NCBI GenBank assembly: GCA_965246905.1
Contig: CBDFFZ010000021.1
Location: 81,122 to 145,121, forward strand
Origin: UBA1952 sp965246905
GTDB taxonomy: Bacteria > Bacteroidota > Bacteroidia > Chitinophagales > Chitinophagaceae
Direction: 5' to 3'
DNA: 64,000 nucleotides
Shown here: positions 45,592-54,418 of the stretch, in pieces
Position numbering within the stretch: the first letter of the stretch is position 1
Layout: every line of letters starts with the position of its first letter
The notes under the pieces: generated by a model
Told to the model about the DNA's origin: nothing
Seen by the model: the letters and a program-made list of their open reading frames with translations, nothing else
Database searches by the model: none
Program-made: the position numbers and the translations under genes

Positions 45592-46929
45592 TTAAACCAG
45601 CTTAAAGCTCTCAATAAATTTGGTCGTAAAGTTTCCCTCACGAAAATCCTTATTCTTCATTAATTGCTGATGAAAAGGCAAGGTTGTTTTCACGCCTTCA
45701 ATCACATATTCGCTCAATGCGCGCTCCATGGTGCAGATCGCTTCTTCGCGCGTTTGGGCTACAGCGATAATTTTGGATATCATAGAATCATAATAGGGCG
45801 GAATGGTATAACCGGCATATATGTGCGAGTCGATACGTACGCCGTGGCCGCCCGGAGTATGCAACACGGTAATCGTACCTGGGCTTGGGCGGAAGTCATT
45901 GTAGGGATCTTCCGCATTGATGCGGCACTCTATGGCGTGCATCTCGGGCAGGTAATCGTTACCTGAAATAGGCACACCGGCCGCGATCTTTATCTGCTCT
46001 TTAATAAGATCATAATTGATCACTTCTTCAGTTACACCGTGCTCTACCTGGATGCGGGTATTCATCTCCATAAAGTAGAAATTCCGGTGCTTATCCACTA
46101 AAAACTCTACGGTACCAACGCTCTCATAGTTGATGGCGGAAGCGGCTTTCTTCGCAGCTTCACCCATTGCAGCGCGAAGTTCAGGAGTCATAAAAGGCGA
46201 AGGAGATTCCTCGACCAGCTTTTGATGGCGGCGCTGGATAGAGCAGTCGCGCTCGGAAAGATGACATACATGGCCAAACTGGTCGCCGGCAACCTGTATC
46301 TCTATATGGCGCGGCTCCTCCACAAATTTCTCCATGTAGATGCCATCATTTTTGAAGGATGCTGCCGCTTCGGCCTTAGCAGTTGTATAGGCCTTTTCAA
46401 TTTCGCCTTCTTCCCAAACTACACGCATGCCCTTACCGCCACCGCCGGCAGTAGCTTTTAAAATCACCGGGTAGCCCATTTCATTAGCGAGCTCAACCGT
46501 CTCTTCAACGCTTTGCAGCAAGCCTCCTGAGCCTGGAATGCAGGGCACGCCCGCTGCAATCATGGTTTCCTTTGCGGTGATTTTATCCCCCATTTTCCGG
46601 ATCATCTCCGGCGTTGGGCCTATGAATTTTATATTGTACTGAGCGCAGATCTCGGCAAATCCTGCATTCTCTGCAAGGAAACCATAGCCCGGATGAATAG
46701 CGTCTGCATTCGTGATCTCTGCGGCCGCCATAATATGGGGTATATTGAGGTAAGAATCCATGCTTTGCGGCTTTCCGATGCATACAGCCTCATCCGCAAA
46801 TTTTACGTGCAGGCTGTCTTTATCGGCAGTAGAATAAACAGCCACCGTGCGGATACCCATCTCGCGGCAGGTACGGATTACGCGAAGCGCAATCTCCCCA
46901 CGGTTAGCAATCAGTATTTTTTTGAACAC
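45592..46929 (-). CDS. accC: Biotin carboxylase subunit of acetyl-CoA carboxylase
   Basis: A 445-residue ATP-grasp enzyme that carboxylates biotin on BCCP, the first half of malonyl-CoA formation. Motifs: KILIANRGEIALRVIRTCREMG at the start, the glycine-rich loop GGGGKGMRVVW, HLSERDCSIQRRHQKL and MNTRIQVEHGVTE with catalytic residues. Length is normal. Operon order is efp, accB, accC. Confidence 0.97.
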   Translation of the reverse strand: MFKKILIANRGEIALRVIRTCREMGIRTVAVYSTADKDSLHVKFADEAVCIGKPQSMDSYLNIPHIMAAAEITNADAIHPGYGFLAENAGFAEICAQYNIKFIGPTPEMIRKMGDKITAKETMIAAGVPCIPGSGGLLQSVEETVELANEMGYPVILKATAGGGGKGMRVVWEEGEIEKAYTTAKAEAAASFKNDGIYMEKFVEEPRHIEIQVAGDQFGHVCHLSERDCSIQRRHQKLVEESPSPFMTPELRAAMGEAAKKAASAINYESVGTVEFLVDKHRNFYFMEMNTRIQVEHGVTEEVINYDLIKEQIKIAAGVPISGNDYLPEMHAIECRINAEDPYNDFRPSPGTITVLHTPGGHGVRIDSHIYAGYTIPPYYDSMISKIIAVAQTREEAICTMERALSEYVIEGVKTTLPFHQQLMKNKDFREGNFTTKFIESFKLV

Positions 46930-46997
46930 AAGTTTCTATTTGAAGGGTTAAGCAGTTGAAGATCTGGTAATGCCGCTAAAGCATGTGCTGTAAAAAC

Positions 46998-47034
46998 GAA
47001 AATTTGAAAACAGCGAACCCATTTTCAAATTTTC
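46998..47034. repeat. Inverted A+T-rich repeat between accB and accC
   Basis: GAAAATTTGAAAA (46998-47010) is perfectly complementary to TTTTCAAATTTTC (47022-47034), with an 11-base loop. It lies within the 125-base gap between accB and accC, which also holds further TTTCAAAT-like repeats to 47055. Confidence 0.7.
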
Positions 47035-47054
47035 AAGTCACCGGATTTTTCAAA

Positions 47055-47549
47055 TTAAATAGGTTCTACAAGGAACAGCGGCTGATCATATTCCACAGGC
47101 GACGCATCATCTGCCAGCACCTTGATAATACGGCCATCTACTTCACTTTCTATCTCATTAAAAAGCTTCATCGCTTCGATGATACACAGCACCTGGCCTT
47201 TTTTAATCTCATCGCCCACATTTACAAAATTCGGCTTATCCGGAGAGGAAGACCGGTAGAAGGTGCCAATCATTGGCGATTTTACCGGTGCGCCTCCGCC
47301 ACTGTTACCTGACGCAGGCACAGAAGCAGCAGGCGTTTCACCCTGTTGTGCCTGGGCAGGCTGCTGGATCGCCTGTTGCATGGGTGCCTGCATCTGCGGC
47401 ATCGGCTGCTGCTGGAAAAAGGTCATTCCCTGCGCTTCCGGCTGCATTTGCTTTACGGTAATTTCAAACTCACCGTCTTTAATGCTTACCTCGCTGATAT
47501 TGGATTTGTTGATCGCCTTGATCAACTCCTGTATTTGCTTGTATTCCAT
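47055..47549 (-). CDS. accB: Biotin carboxyl carrier protein of acetyl-CoA carboxylase
   Basis: A 164-residue protein. The N-terminal part is followed by a Gln/Ala/Pro-rich linker (about residues 45-80) and the biotinyl domain (85-164). The biotin attachment site is EAMKL, Lys128; the usual residue after Lys is Met. It carries carboxybiotin between AccC and the carboxyltransferase. It lies between efp and accC. Confidence 0.96.
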   Translation of the reverse strand: MEYKQIQELIKAINKSNISEVSIKDGEFEITVKQMQPEAQGMTFFQQQPMPQMQAPMQQAIQQPAQAQQGETPAASVPASGNSGGGAPVKSPMIGTFYRSSSPDKPNFVNVGDEIKKGQVLCIIEAMKLFNEIESEVDGRIIKVLADDASPVEYDQPLFLVEPI

Positions 47550-47561
47550 GATGCTTTACAA

Positions 47562-47592
47562 AATTGCCAATTAGCCAATTAGCTAATTACGG
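47562..47592. repeat. 7-8-mer tandem repeat between efp and accB
   Basis: Units AATTGCC, AATTAGCC, AATTAGCT and AATTACGG follow each other within the gap of 57 bases, just upstream of the accB start. Confidence 0.65.
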
Positions 47593-47606
47593 TGAACGAT
47601 CGTTTG

Positions 47607-48179
47607 TTATGCTTTTTCATTTACGCGCTCAAGATACTTACCGGTCGTGGTATCGATCTTAATGAGTGTGCCCTCATTTACAAAGAGCGGCACGTTTACG
47701 GTAGCGCCTGTTTCTACAGTAGCAGGCTTTAATGTATTGGTGGCTGTATCGCCCTTGAGGCCGGGCTCGCTGTAGGTAACGCGCAGATTTACGCTTGGTG
47801 GCAGCTCCACGCTCATGGGCAGCTCGGTCTCGGTATTTACGAGTACTGAGCACTCCTGGCCGTCCTTGTATAGCTCCGGGTGTATAATGCTGCTTTCCGG
47901 TATCACGATCTGCTCGTAGGATGTGGTATCCATCAGGTTGAAGCCCATTTCATCCTTATAAAGGAATTGGTAGGCGCGGCGCTCAACACGCACCGGACTG
48001 ATGCTATCTCCGGAATTCCAGGTATGCTCGATACTCCGGGCGTTATCAACGCCCTTGAGCTTAGCCCATACTTTTGCCGCTGCGCGGGCCGTTTTATTTT
48101 GCCCGAACTCCACAACAGAGTAAAGACTCCCATCAAGTTTCAGGATAATGCCATTCCGGATATCTGCAGTAGTTGCCAT
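47607..48179 (-). CDS. efp: Elongation factor P
   Basis: A 190-residue EF-P with three domains. It relieves ribosome stalling at polyproline. Clear features are ADIRNGIILKLDGSLYSVVEF at the start, SYEQIVIPESSI, and ATNTLKPATVETGATVNVPLFVNEGTLIKIDTTTG at the end. The domain I tip loop reads GQNKTARAA, with Lys29, in place of the common PGKGQA; it is one residue shorter than in E. coli and lacks the Pro-Gly. A TACTTTTG element (48207-48214, complement) lies 28 bases upstream. Confidence 0.94.
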   Translation of the reverse strand: MATTADIRNGIILKLDGSLYSVVEFGQNKTARAAAKVWAKLKGVDNARSIEHTWNSGDSISPVRVERRAYQFLYKDEMGFNLMDTTSYEQIVIPESSIIHPELYKDGQECSVLVNTETELPMSVELPPSVNLRVTYSEPGLKGDTATNTLKPATVETGATVNVPLFVNEGTLIKIDTTTGKYLERVNEKA

Positions 48180-48206
48180 TTAATTGTAATTTCTTAAAAT
48201 GATGGG

Positions 48207-48214
48207 CAAAAGTA
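48207..48214 (-). promoter_or_regulatory. Putative -7 element of the efp-accBC operon
   Basis: The minus strand reads TACTTTTG, a full TAnnTTTG match, 28 bases before the efp start codon. Confidence 0.5.
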
Positions 48215-48286
48215 AACGCTTAAATGGAAAAAGAGGAATAGTAAGGCAATTATGAAGCTTTTTTGTTTGGGGCCTGTCATTGAAAA

Positions 48287-49510
48287 TTATACAATCAGCC
48301 GCTCCACCGGATTATTTCCATAATCATAAGGTATAGAAGCCAGGCTGGATAAAGGTTTGGTAAGGATTAGATTTGCGCGCTTTCCAACTGCGATAGTGCC
48401 CATTTCATCTGCGAGCTCCATAGCCGCCGCGCCATTCAGCGTTACGGAATTGATGGCTTCTTCCGGCGTCATTTTCAATTGTGTACAGGCAATGGTAAGC
48501 AGCAGCGGCACATTTCCCGAAGGGCAAGATCCCGGATTGTAATCAGTAGCGAGGCAAACCGGTAAACCTGCATCGATCATTTTACGCGCCGGCTGGTAAT
48601 GCATCCCCAGAAAAAAAGCCGCACCCGGTAGCAGGGTAGGAATTGTATCGCCTCCCTTTAAAGCGGCAATTTCTGCATCTCCAACACATTCCAGATGATC
48701 TACACTTACTGCTTTTTGTTTTACACCAACTTCCACACCGCCGCTGTGGTGCAATTGGTTGGCATGTATCTTGGGCTTCAGTCCATATTTCCAGCCTGCC
48801 TCCAAGAGTCGCTCTGTGTCAGTCACGCTAAAAAACCCTTCCTCGCAAAAGACGTCCATATAATCTGCAAGGCCTTCACCGGCCACACGTGGCAGCATTT
48901 CTTCGATGATGCGTTTTATATAGCCCTGCTTGTTTTCCTGATATTCCGGCGGGTAGGCATGAGCGGCGAGGAAACTTGCCTTTACCGGAATCGGCGCGGT
49001 TTCTTTTATCCTGCGGATGACGCGCAGCATTTTAAGCTCTGCTTCCGTAGTAAGCCCATAGCCGCTTTTTATTTCTATGGCTCCCGTGCCCTGTGCTATT
49101 ACGTTAGATAGCCGCGCCATGCTTTGATCAAAGAGTTCGTTTTCATCCATTTGCCGCAGGCGTGCTGCGCTGTTTAAGATGCCACCGCCCCGCCGGGCAA
49201 TCTCTTCATAGCTCAAGCCTTTGATTCGATCCACGAACTCCCCCTCGCGCGGAGCGGCAAATACAAGATGGGTATGCGAGTCGCAGAATGCCGGCAGCAC
49301 GAGTCTTCCGGTTGCATCGATCTTTTCATCTGCTTGTATTTCCGGCAACTCATTCATTGGCCCGAAAGAATGGATCTTTCCATTTTCGGTAAGCAGCCAG
49401 GCATCCTGCAAAGAATTAATGATGCCCATAGCCGCACCGGCGATGCGTAATTTACGTTCGTTCCGTTCAATGCCAATAAGACTTTTAATTGATGTAATAA
49501 GCAGGCGCAT
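48287..49510 (-). CDS. hutI: Imidazolonepropionase
   Basis: A 407-residue amidohydrolase from ATG 49510, the third enzyme of histidine breakdown. It turns imidazolone propionate into N-formimino-L-glutamate. Metal and substrate motifs include FCDSHTHLVFAAPREGEF, IEIKSGYGLT, KIHANQLHHSGG, SVDHLECV and ATDYNPGSCPS. A longer frame to 49582 adds an unlikely N-terminus. No other hut gene is in the window. Confidence 0.94.
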   Translation of the reverse strand: MRLLITSIKSLIGIERNERKLRIAGAAMGIINSLQDAWLLTENGKIHSFGPMNELPEIQADEKIDATGRLVLPAFCDSHTHLVFAAPREGEFVDRIKGLSYEEIARRGGGILNSAARLRQMDENELFDQSMARLSNVIAQGTGAIEIKSGYGLTTEAELKMLRVIRRIKETAPIPVKASFLAAHAYPPEYQENKQGYIKRIIEEMLPRVAGEGLADYMDVFCEEGFFSVTDTERLLEAGWKYGLKPKIHANQLHHSGGVEVGVKQKAVSVDHLECVGDAEIAALKGGDTIPTLLPGAAFFLGMHYQPARKMIDAGLPVCLATDYNPGSCPSGNVPLLLTIACTQLKMTPEEAINSVTLNGAAAMELADEMGTIAVGKRANLILTKPLSSLASIPYDYGNNPVERLIV

Positions 49511-49785
49511 CAGTATAGTTTTCTGGCTGCAAAATGCAACAATTATCTCTGCCCCATGTGCTCCTCCATGCCACAGCCACATCCATGATGCGGGCGTGAT
49601 ACGGCGCAGGACTGGATCCCTGATATAAGGTAGAAAGCAATGGCACAGATGAGAAGGCGCATATTATCATGAAGTTTAGCTTGCTGTTGACCCTTAAATC
49701 TAATACTAATAATGCACCCACACCATTTGAGCCAGAGCAGAGGCACTACCTCCACCGATGACCATTCCCTAACATTAATCTGCTT

Positions 49786-49793
49786 TACCTTTG
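49786..49793 (+). promoter_or_regulatory. Putative -7 element directly before the Ntn hydrolase gene
   Basis: TACCTTTG matches TAnnTTTG fully and ends 7 bases before the ATG at 49801. Use of this element would give a leaderless or nearly leaderless mRNA. Confidence 0.55.
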
Positions 49794-49800
49794 CGGCCTT

Positions 49801-51504
49801 ATGCGCATTATCAAGGGAATCCTGAAAGGCTTAGGCATCTTCATAGGTATCCTGATCCTTATTGCGGTGGTTTTCTCCATCTATGTTTACAACATCGCTG
49901 ATATAAAGCCGCCAAAGGTTGCGGATACTTCCGCGCTTTCCTTGCAAGTAGCTCATCCCGAAGGCTCGCTCTATACCATCGGTAATAACTGGATCAGAAA
50001 AAATAAATACGGCCTGTATGAAATGTATGTTTCCGGCAAACCGTTTGAGCGCGGTGTCATCAACGGAAAGCTTTCTCAGCAACAAATCATTGCACAGGAG
50101 CGCGCGTTTACCGACCAGATAAAAATCATGGTGCCTTCAGAAAAATACCTGAAGTTCCTGAAGTATATGGTGGGCTTTATGAACCGCAACCTGACTAAAA
50201 ATATACCCGAAGAATACAAAGAAGAGATTTATGGCGTATCGCATGCAGCAACACCGGAGTTCAACTGGATCGGCACCAATTATTCCCGGATTCTCAACTA
50301 TCATGCTGCTCATGATATAGGCCATGCGCTGGAAAACATGAAGCTCGTTGGTTGTACTTCTTTTGGTGCGTGGGGCGGCAAAACGACCAATGGCTCGATG
50401 CTCCTTGGCCGCAACTTCGACTTCTATGTAGGCGATGAGTTTGCGGTAAACAAGATGGTGAATTTCTATGCGCCCGATAAGGGTAATAAGTTCCTGTTTG
50501 TCACTTGGGGAGGCTTTACCGGCGTGGTTTCGGGGATGAATGATAAAGGACTTACCATTACTATTAATTCTGCTAAAAGCGATATTCCTACAGGTGCTGA
50601 AACGCCTGTTTCCCTCGTAGCCCGTGAGATGCTTCAATATGCAGGGAACCTCAAAGAAGCCATCGCCATTGCGCAAAAAAGAAAAATGTTTGTTTCCGAG
50701 AGCTTTCTCATTGGCAGTGCCGCCGATCACAAAGCAGTAGTAATGGAAAAGACGCCGGATAAGCTGGCTATTTATGATCCGCAGCAAGATCATATTATGT
50801 GCACCAACCATTACCAGAGCAAGGATTTTGAAACCCAGGAGCTGAATAAAACCCAAAAGGCACGCAGCGCATCAGTATATCGTGAGGCGCGGCTTGCAGA
50901 GCTTATGGAGCAGGCTTATCCACTTACCCCGGAAAAAGTGGCAGCCATCCTACGCGACCGGAAAGGGCTTCATGGCGCAGACATTGGCAATGGCAATGAG
51001 AAAGCCGTAAATCAGCTTATTGCGCACCATTCGGTAATCTTCCAGCCGGATAGCCTGCGGGTTTGGGTGAGTACGTCGCCCTGGCAGATGGGCGCCTATG
51101 TATGCTACGATCTCAGGAAGATATTTGCGATGAAAGGCCTGCAGCACGATGTGGATGTTGCCGACCTGGATAAAACTATTGGCCCGGATCCATTTCTGAA
51201 TACGCCGGAGTTTGCGAAGTTTATGATCTACCACAATGCGAAGGTGGCCAACATGGCGCGCAAGCCGGTAGATACTGCTGCGCTCGCTCATGCCGAGCCA
51301 ACTTTCTACGATGGCTTCCGCGTAGCGGGAGATTACTGTATGCGGGAAGGCTGGTACGCCCCGGCCATTCAATATTATACCGAGGCTTTGAGGCACGAAA
51401 TTGCTACAGTTGATGAGCGGGAAGGCATTGAAAATAAACTTAAGAAATCGCAGAAGATGCTTGGTAAAAAAGAAGAGGTGCCAGTCATCATACCCGTATA
51501 TTAA
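49801..51504 (+). CDS. C45-type Ntn hydrolase/acyltransferase, membrane-anchored
   Basis: A 567-residue protein with an N-terminal membrane anchor (residues 8-31). The Ntn core opens at Cys185 in LVGCTSFGAWG, followed by LLGRNFDFYVGDE, a Gly-rich GFTGVVSGMNDKGLTITINSAKSD and MEKTPDKLAIYDP...CTNHY. The family (C45, penicillin acyltransferase- and acid-ceramidase-like) self-cleaves before the Cys and then hydrolyses or transfers amide-linked acyl groups. The C-terminal 150 residues are extra. It is translationally coupled to the next glycosyltransferase gene (TAATG overlap). Substrate unknown; an N-acyl lipid is plausible. Confidence 0.85.
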   Translation: MRIIKGILKGLGIFIGILILIAVVFSIYVYNIADIKPPKVADTSALSLQVAHPEGSLYTIGNNWIRKNKYGLYEMYVSGKPFERGVINGKLSQQQIIAQERAFTDQIKIMVPSEKYLKFLKYMVGFMNRNLTKNIPEEYKEEIYGVSHAATPEFNWIGTNYSRILNYHAAHDIGHALENMKLVGCTSFGAWGGKTTNGSMLLGRNFDFYVGDEFAVNKMVNFYAPDKGNKFLFVTWGGFTGVVSGMNDKGLTITINSAKSDIPTGAETPVSLVAREMLQYAGNLKEAIAIAQKRKMFVSESFLIGSAADHKAVVMEKTPDKLAIYDPQQDHIMCTNHYQSKDFETQELNKTQKARSASVYREARLAELMEQAYPLTPEKVAAILRDRKGLHGADIGNGNEKAVNQLIAHHSVIFQPDSLRVWVSTSPWQMGAYVCYDLRKIFAMKGLQHDVDVADLDKTIGPDPFLNTPEFAKFMIYHNAKVANMARKPVDTAALAHAEPTFYDGFRVAGDYCMREGWYAPAIQYYTEALRHEIATVDEREGIENKLKKSQKMLGKKEEVPVIIPVY

Positions 51505-52718
51505 TGTTGATGGCCATCAATCCTACTCCCACTTACGAAGAATTATTTCTAAGGCATAAGGCCTGCGTGCTCATACCTACCTACAACAACGCCCAAAAGG
51601 TTGCAGGCGTTATTGAAGATGTGCTCCGGTTTACCCAACAGATCATTGTCGTTAATGACGGCGCTACCGACAATACCGCCGAAATTCTCAAAGCTTATCC
51701 GCAGCTGAAGGTGATTTCCTACCTGCCGAATAAAGGCAAGGGTTTTGCCCTCCGCACAGGTATTAAAGAAGCCGCCGCCCTCGGCTATGATTACGCCATC
51801 GCTATGGATAGCGACGGGCAGCACTATGCATCCGACCTGCCTCTTTTTCTTGCTGCGCTTGATGCTAACCCCGGTGCGCTGATCGTAGGCGCACGCAATA
51901 TGGGTGTGGATAATGTGCCCATCAAGAGCTCCTTTGGCAATAAATTTTCCAATTTCTGGTATTGGGTGAATACGGGCAATACCCTGCCCGATACGCAGAG
52001 CGGCTACCGGCTGTACCCCGTGCAGAAGTTAGCCAATAAGAAATATTTTACCCGCAAGTATGAATTTGAGATTGAGGTTATCGTGCGCGCCTCGTGGGCG
52101 GGTATCCCGGTGATCTTTATTCCCGTTTCCGTTTACTATCCGCCAGCCAGTGAGCGCATTACGCACTTCAGGCCCTTTAAGGATTTTACGCGTATTTCGG
52201 TGCTCAATACGGTGCTGGTTACAATTGCCCTTCTCTGGGTAAAGCCGCGCGATTTTATCCGGGCTATGCTTAGCAGGCAAGGCTGGGCATCCTTGTGGCA
52301 GCGCTTATTCATCAATCCGCAGGAAACGAATTTCATTAAAGCGGCCTCTGTTGGCTTCGGTGTATTCATGGGTATCGTGCCCATCTGGGGCTTTCAGCTC
52401 GCCATCGGCATCCCGCTGGCTATCGCCTTCCGGATGAATAAAGCGCTGTTTTTGCTTGCTGCGCATATCTCTGTTTTTCCGTTTACTATTTTCTGGGTTA
52501 TTGCCAGTGTGCTTACCGGCAAATGGCTCCTTGGGCAGCGGGCCTGGCATTTTGCAGGCAATACTGCTTCTTTCGCCAATGTGCTGCATACAGCCCGGGC
52601 AGAAGGCGCGGCATTTTTTCTTGGTGGCACCGTGCTTGCCATCAGCCTGGGTACTGCCGTTTTTTTAATTATGCTTGTCAGCCTCGGCATCTTCCGGAAA
52701 AAAGGCGCGGTTGCCTAA
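51504..52718 (+). CDS. Glycosyltransferase family 2 with DUF2062 tail
   Basis: A 404-residue protein. Residues 20-245 are a GT2 domain with VLIPTYNNA, VVNDGATDNT (Asp52) and AMDSDGQHYASD, of the dolichyl-phosphate-sugar synthase kind. Residues 255-395 are a DUF2062 membrane domain with FIKAASVGFGVFMGIVPIWGFQ and AHISVFPFTIFWV. The enzyme probably puts a sugar on a lipid carrier or lipid at the membrane. Its start overlaps the stop of the Ntn hydrolase gene by one base. I recall similar gene pairs within flexirubin-type pigment clusters, but no pigment genes are seen here. Confidence 0.9.
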   Translation: MLMAINPTPTYEELFLRHKACVLIPTYNNAQKVAGVIEDVLRFTQQIIVVNDGATDNTAEILKAYPQLKVISYLPNKGKGFALRTGIKEAAALGYDYAIAMDSDGQHYASDLPLFLAALDANPGALIVGARNMGVDNVPIKSSFGNKFSNFWYWVNTGNTLPDTQSGYRLYPVQKLANKKYFTRKYEFEIEVIVRASWAGIPVIFIPVSVYYPPASERITHFRPFKDFTRISVLNTVLVTIALLWVKPRDFIRAMLSRQGWASLWQRLFINPQETNFIKAASVGFGVFMGIVPIWGFQLAIGIPLAIAFRMNKALFLLAAHISVFPFTIFWVIASVLTGKWLLGQRAWHFAGNTASFANVLHTARAEGAAFFLGGTVLAISLGTAVFLIMLVSLGIFRKKGAVA

Positions 52719-52808
52719 CTCCTGCCTGAGGATGGAATACCCATTCCCGCTTAGCGCGCAGCCAATGTGAATTTATTGCCTGGCATGGTTCTGTAACTAT
52801 TTCCATCA

Positions 52809-53669
52809 ATGAAAATACTCTTTCCCATACATCGCTCTATACTATGGCCATTATTGCTGCTGCTGCTTTGTAATAGTTGTGCATTCCGTGGAATAAAAAG
52901 AACCAAAGGCATTGTATATCTCGAAGCAACAGGGCCGAAAGAGCAGCAGGCGCTGAATGTATTTGCGCCGGTGTCGAAGCGCCATGCTAAGCCGGTGCTC
53001 GTGTATTTTTATGGCGGCAACTGGACCTCCGGCAAGCGATCGCTCTACAGCTTTTTCGGTAGCAGGCTTGCCCGGAAGGATGTAGTTGCCGTGATCGCGG
53101 ATTACCCAAAAAGTCCGATTGCGCGCTATGATGAAATGGCGGAAGATTGCGCCCTTGCTGTAAAATGGGTGAAAGAACATATTGCAGACTATGGGGGCGA
53201 CCCGGACAGGATATTTGTGGCCGGCCACTCTGCCGGCGGGCATCTTGCGGCATTGATCAGTATGGATGATCGGTATTTTGAGCGCCTGCACACCCCGAAC
53301 CCCATAAAAGGAGCAGTGCTCATCGATGCCGCCGGGCTGGATATGTACTGGTATATGAAGGAGGTGGACTATGGGCCGCAGGGATCTTACCTGAATGTAT
53401 TTGGCAAAACACCGGAAAGCTGGAAGGATGCGTCCCCGCTCTATCATATTCACAAAGGCATCCCGCCAATGCTTATCCTGCGCGGAGGCCGCACATACCC
53501 AACCCTTTCCTCGGGTACCGATCATTTTATCGAAGCACTGGCTAAGCAAAACATTCATCCCAAAGTGATCCTTGAGCCAAAGAAAAAGCATATTCCGATG
53601 ATCACGCAGTTCTTCAATGTTTATAATCCGCGGTACCGGGATATTGTCGGTTTTTTGAATAGCCCCTGA
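52809..53669 (+). CDS. Alpha/beta hydrolase (carboxylesterase-like), probable lipoprotein
   Basis: A 286-residue protein with a hydrophobic N-terminus ending CNSCAFRG, a probable lipobox (Cys24). The alpha/beta fold shows the oxyanion motif VYFYGGNWTSGKR (residues 65-77, in the place of HGGG), nucleophile Ser141 in GHSAGGHLAAL and a His in KKKHIPM near the end. It is close to BD-FAE or kynurenine-formamidase-like esterases. Substrate unknown. It follows the GT2-DUF2062 gene by 90 bases on the same strand. Confidence 0.85.
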   Translation: MKILFPIHRSILWPLLLLLLCNSCAFRGIKRTKGIVYLEATGPKEQQALNVFAPVSKRHAKPVLVYFYGGNWTSGKRSLYSFFGSRLARKDVVAVIADYPKSPIARYDEMAEDCALAVKWVKEHIADYGGDPDRIFVAGHSAGGHLAALISMDDRYFERLHTPNPIKGAVLIDAAGLDMYWYMKEVDYGPQGSYLNVFGKTPESWKDASPLYHIHKGIPPMLILRGGRTYPTLSSGTDHFIEALAKQNIHPKVILEPKKKHIPMITQFFNVYNPRYRDIVGFLNSP

Positions 53670-53884
53670 TTGGCATCTACATTGATATTATTCGTTTTTG
53701 TGTACCCGTGTTCGATTTGTGGCCACCTGTAACCTGAGAATGAGTACGGCTAATAAATATTGAGAAATGGATTTCAGGCAGCGAGACTAATTTTTAGATA
53801 GCCGTAAAGCTGAACTAAAAGAAACCATATCTGGTACAAGGGCGGAATCTCATTTATTGCATTATTTATTAACCGGTATGGCAG

Positions 53885-53892
53885 TAAATTTG
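53885..53892 (+). promoter_or_regulatory. Putative -7 element of the molybdenum cofactor operon
   Basis: TAAATTTG matches TAnnTTTG fully and ends 37 bases before the moaC ATG. The 260-base gap from 53670 to 53929 otherwise shows no gene and no riboswitch-like pattern that I can recognise. Confidence 0.5.
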
Positions 53893-53929
53893 AAGCTGTA
53901 TATAAGCAACAGATTCATTACTGACTTTC

Positions 53930-54418
53930 ATGAATGATAACCCGGATTTCCTCACCCACATAGACGCTGCCAACAACCCAACTATGGTGGACGTATCCGA
54001 CAAAGCAATCACCAAACGCACCGCGATGGCCCAGAGCATTGTTGTACCAGGAGATCGCATCCTCGCGCAGCTTTCCGGCGATGAGATCCACACCAAAAAA
54101 GGTCCGGTCTTCCAGACCGCGATTATTGCCGGTACCATGGCGGCAAAGAAAACGAGCGAGCTTATACCTTTCTGCCATCCCATCGGGCTGGAACATTGTA
54201 AGCTTAGCATTAAAGTGATAGACGAAGAAATAGTGATCGAATGTACGGCAACCATAACATCAAAAACCGGTGTGGAGATGGAAGCGCTTACCGGAGCTAC
54301 GATCGCGGCGCTTACCATTTATGATATGTGCAAAGCCCTCTCGCATAATATTGTGATCCGGGAAACAAGGCTCATTCAAAAGACCGGTGGTAAAAGTGAC
54401 TTTAAGCATGATGAATAA
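53930..54418 (+). CDS. moaC: Cyclic pyranopterin monophosphate synthase
   Basis: A 162-residue enzyme that with MoaA converts GTP to cyclic pyranopterin monophosphate. Motifs are MVDVSDKAITKRTAMAQ, GPVFQTAIIAGTMAAKKTSELIPFCHPIGLEHC and KTGVEMEALTGATIAALTIYDMCKAL. It is the first gene of the Moco operon; its 3' end overlaps the mobA-like start. Confidence 0.96.
   Translation: MNDNPDFLTHIDAANNPTMVDVSDKAITKRTAMAQSIVVPGDRILAQLSGDEIHTKKGPVFQTAIIAGTMAAKKTSELIPFCHPIGLEHCKLSIKVIDEEIVIECTATITSKTGVEMEALTGATIAALTIYDMCKALSHNIVIRETRLIQKTGGKSDFKHDE

Noticed and set aside
50137..50856. 239-codon open frame opposite the Ntn hydrolase
   Set aside because: The plus-strand gene carries clear family motifs over the same bases.
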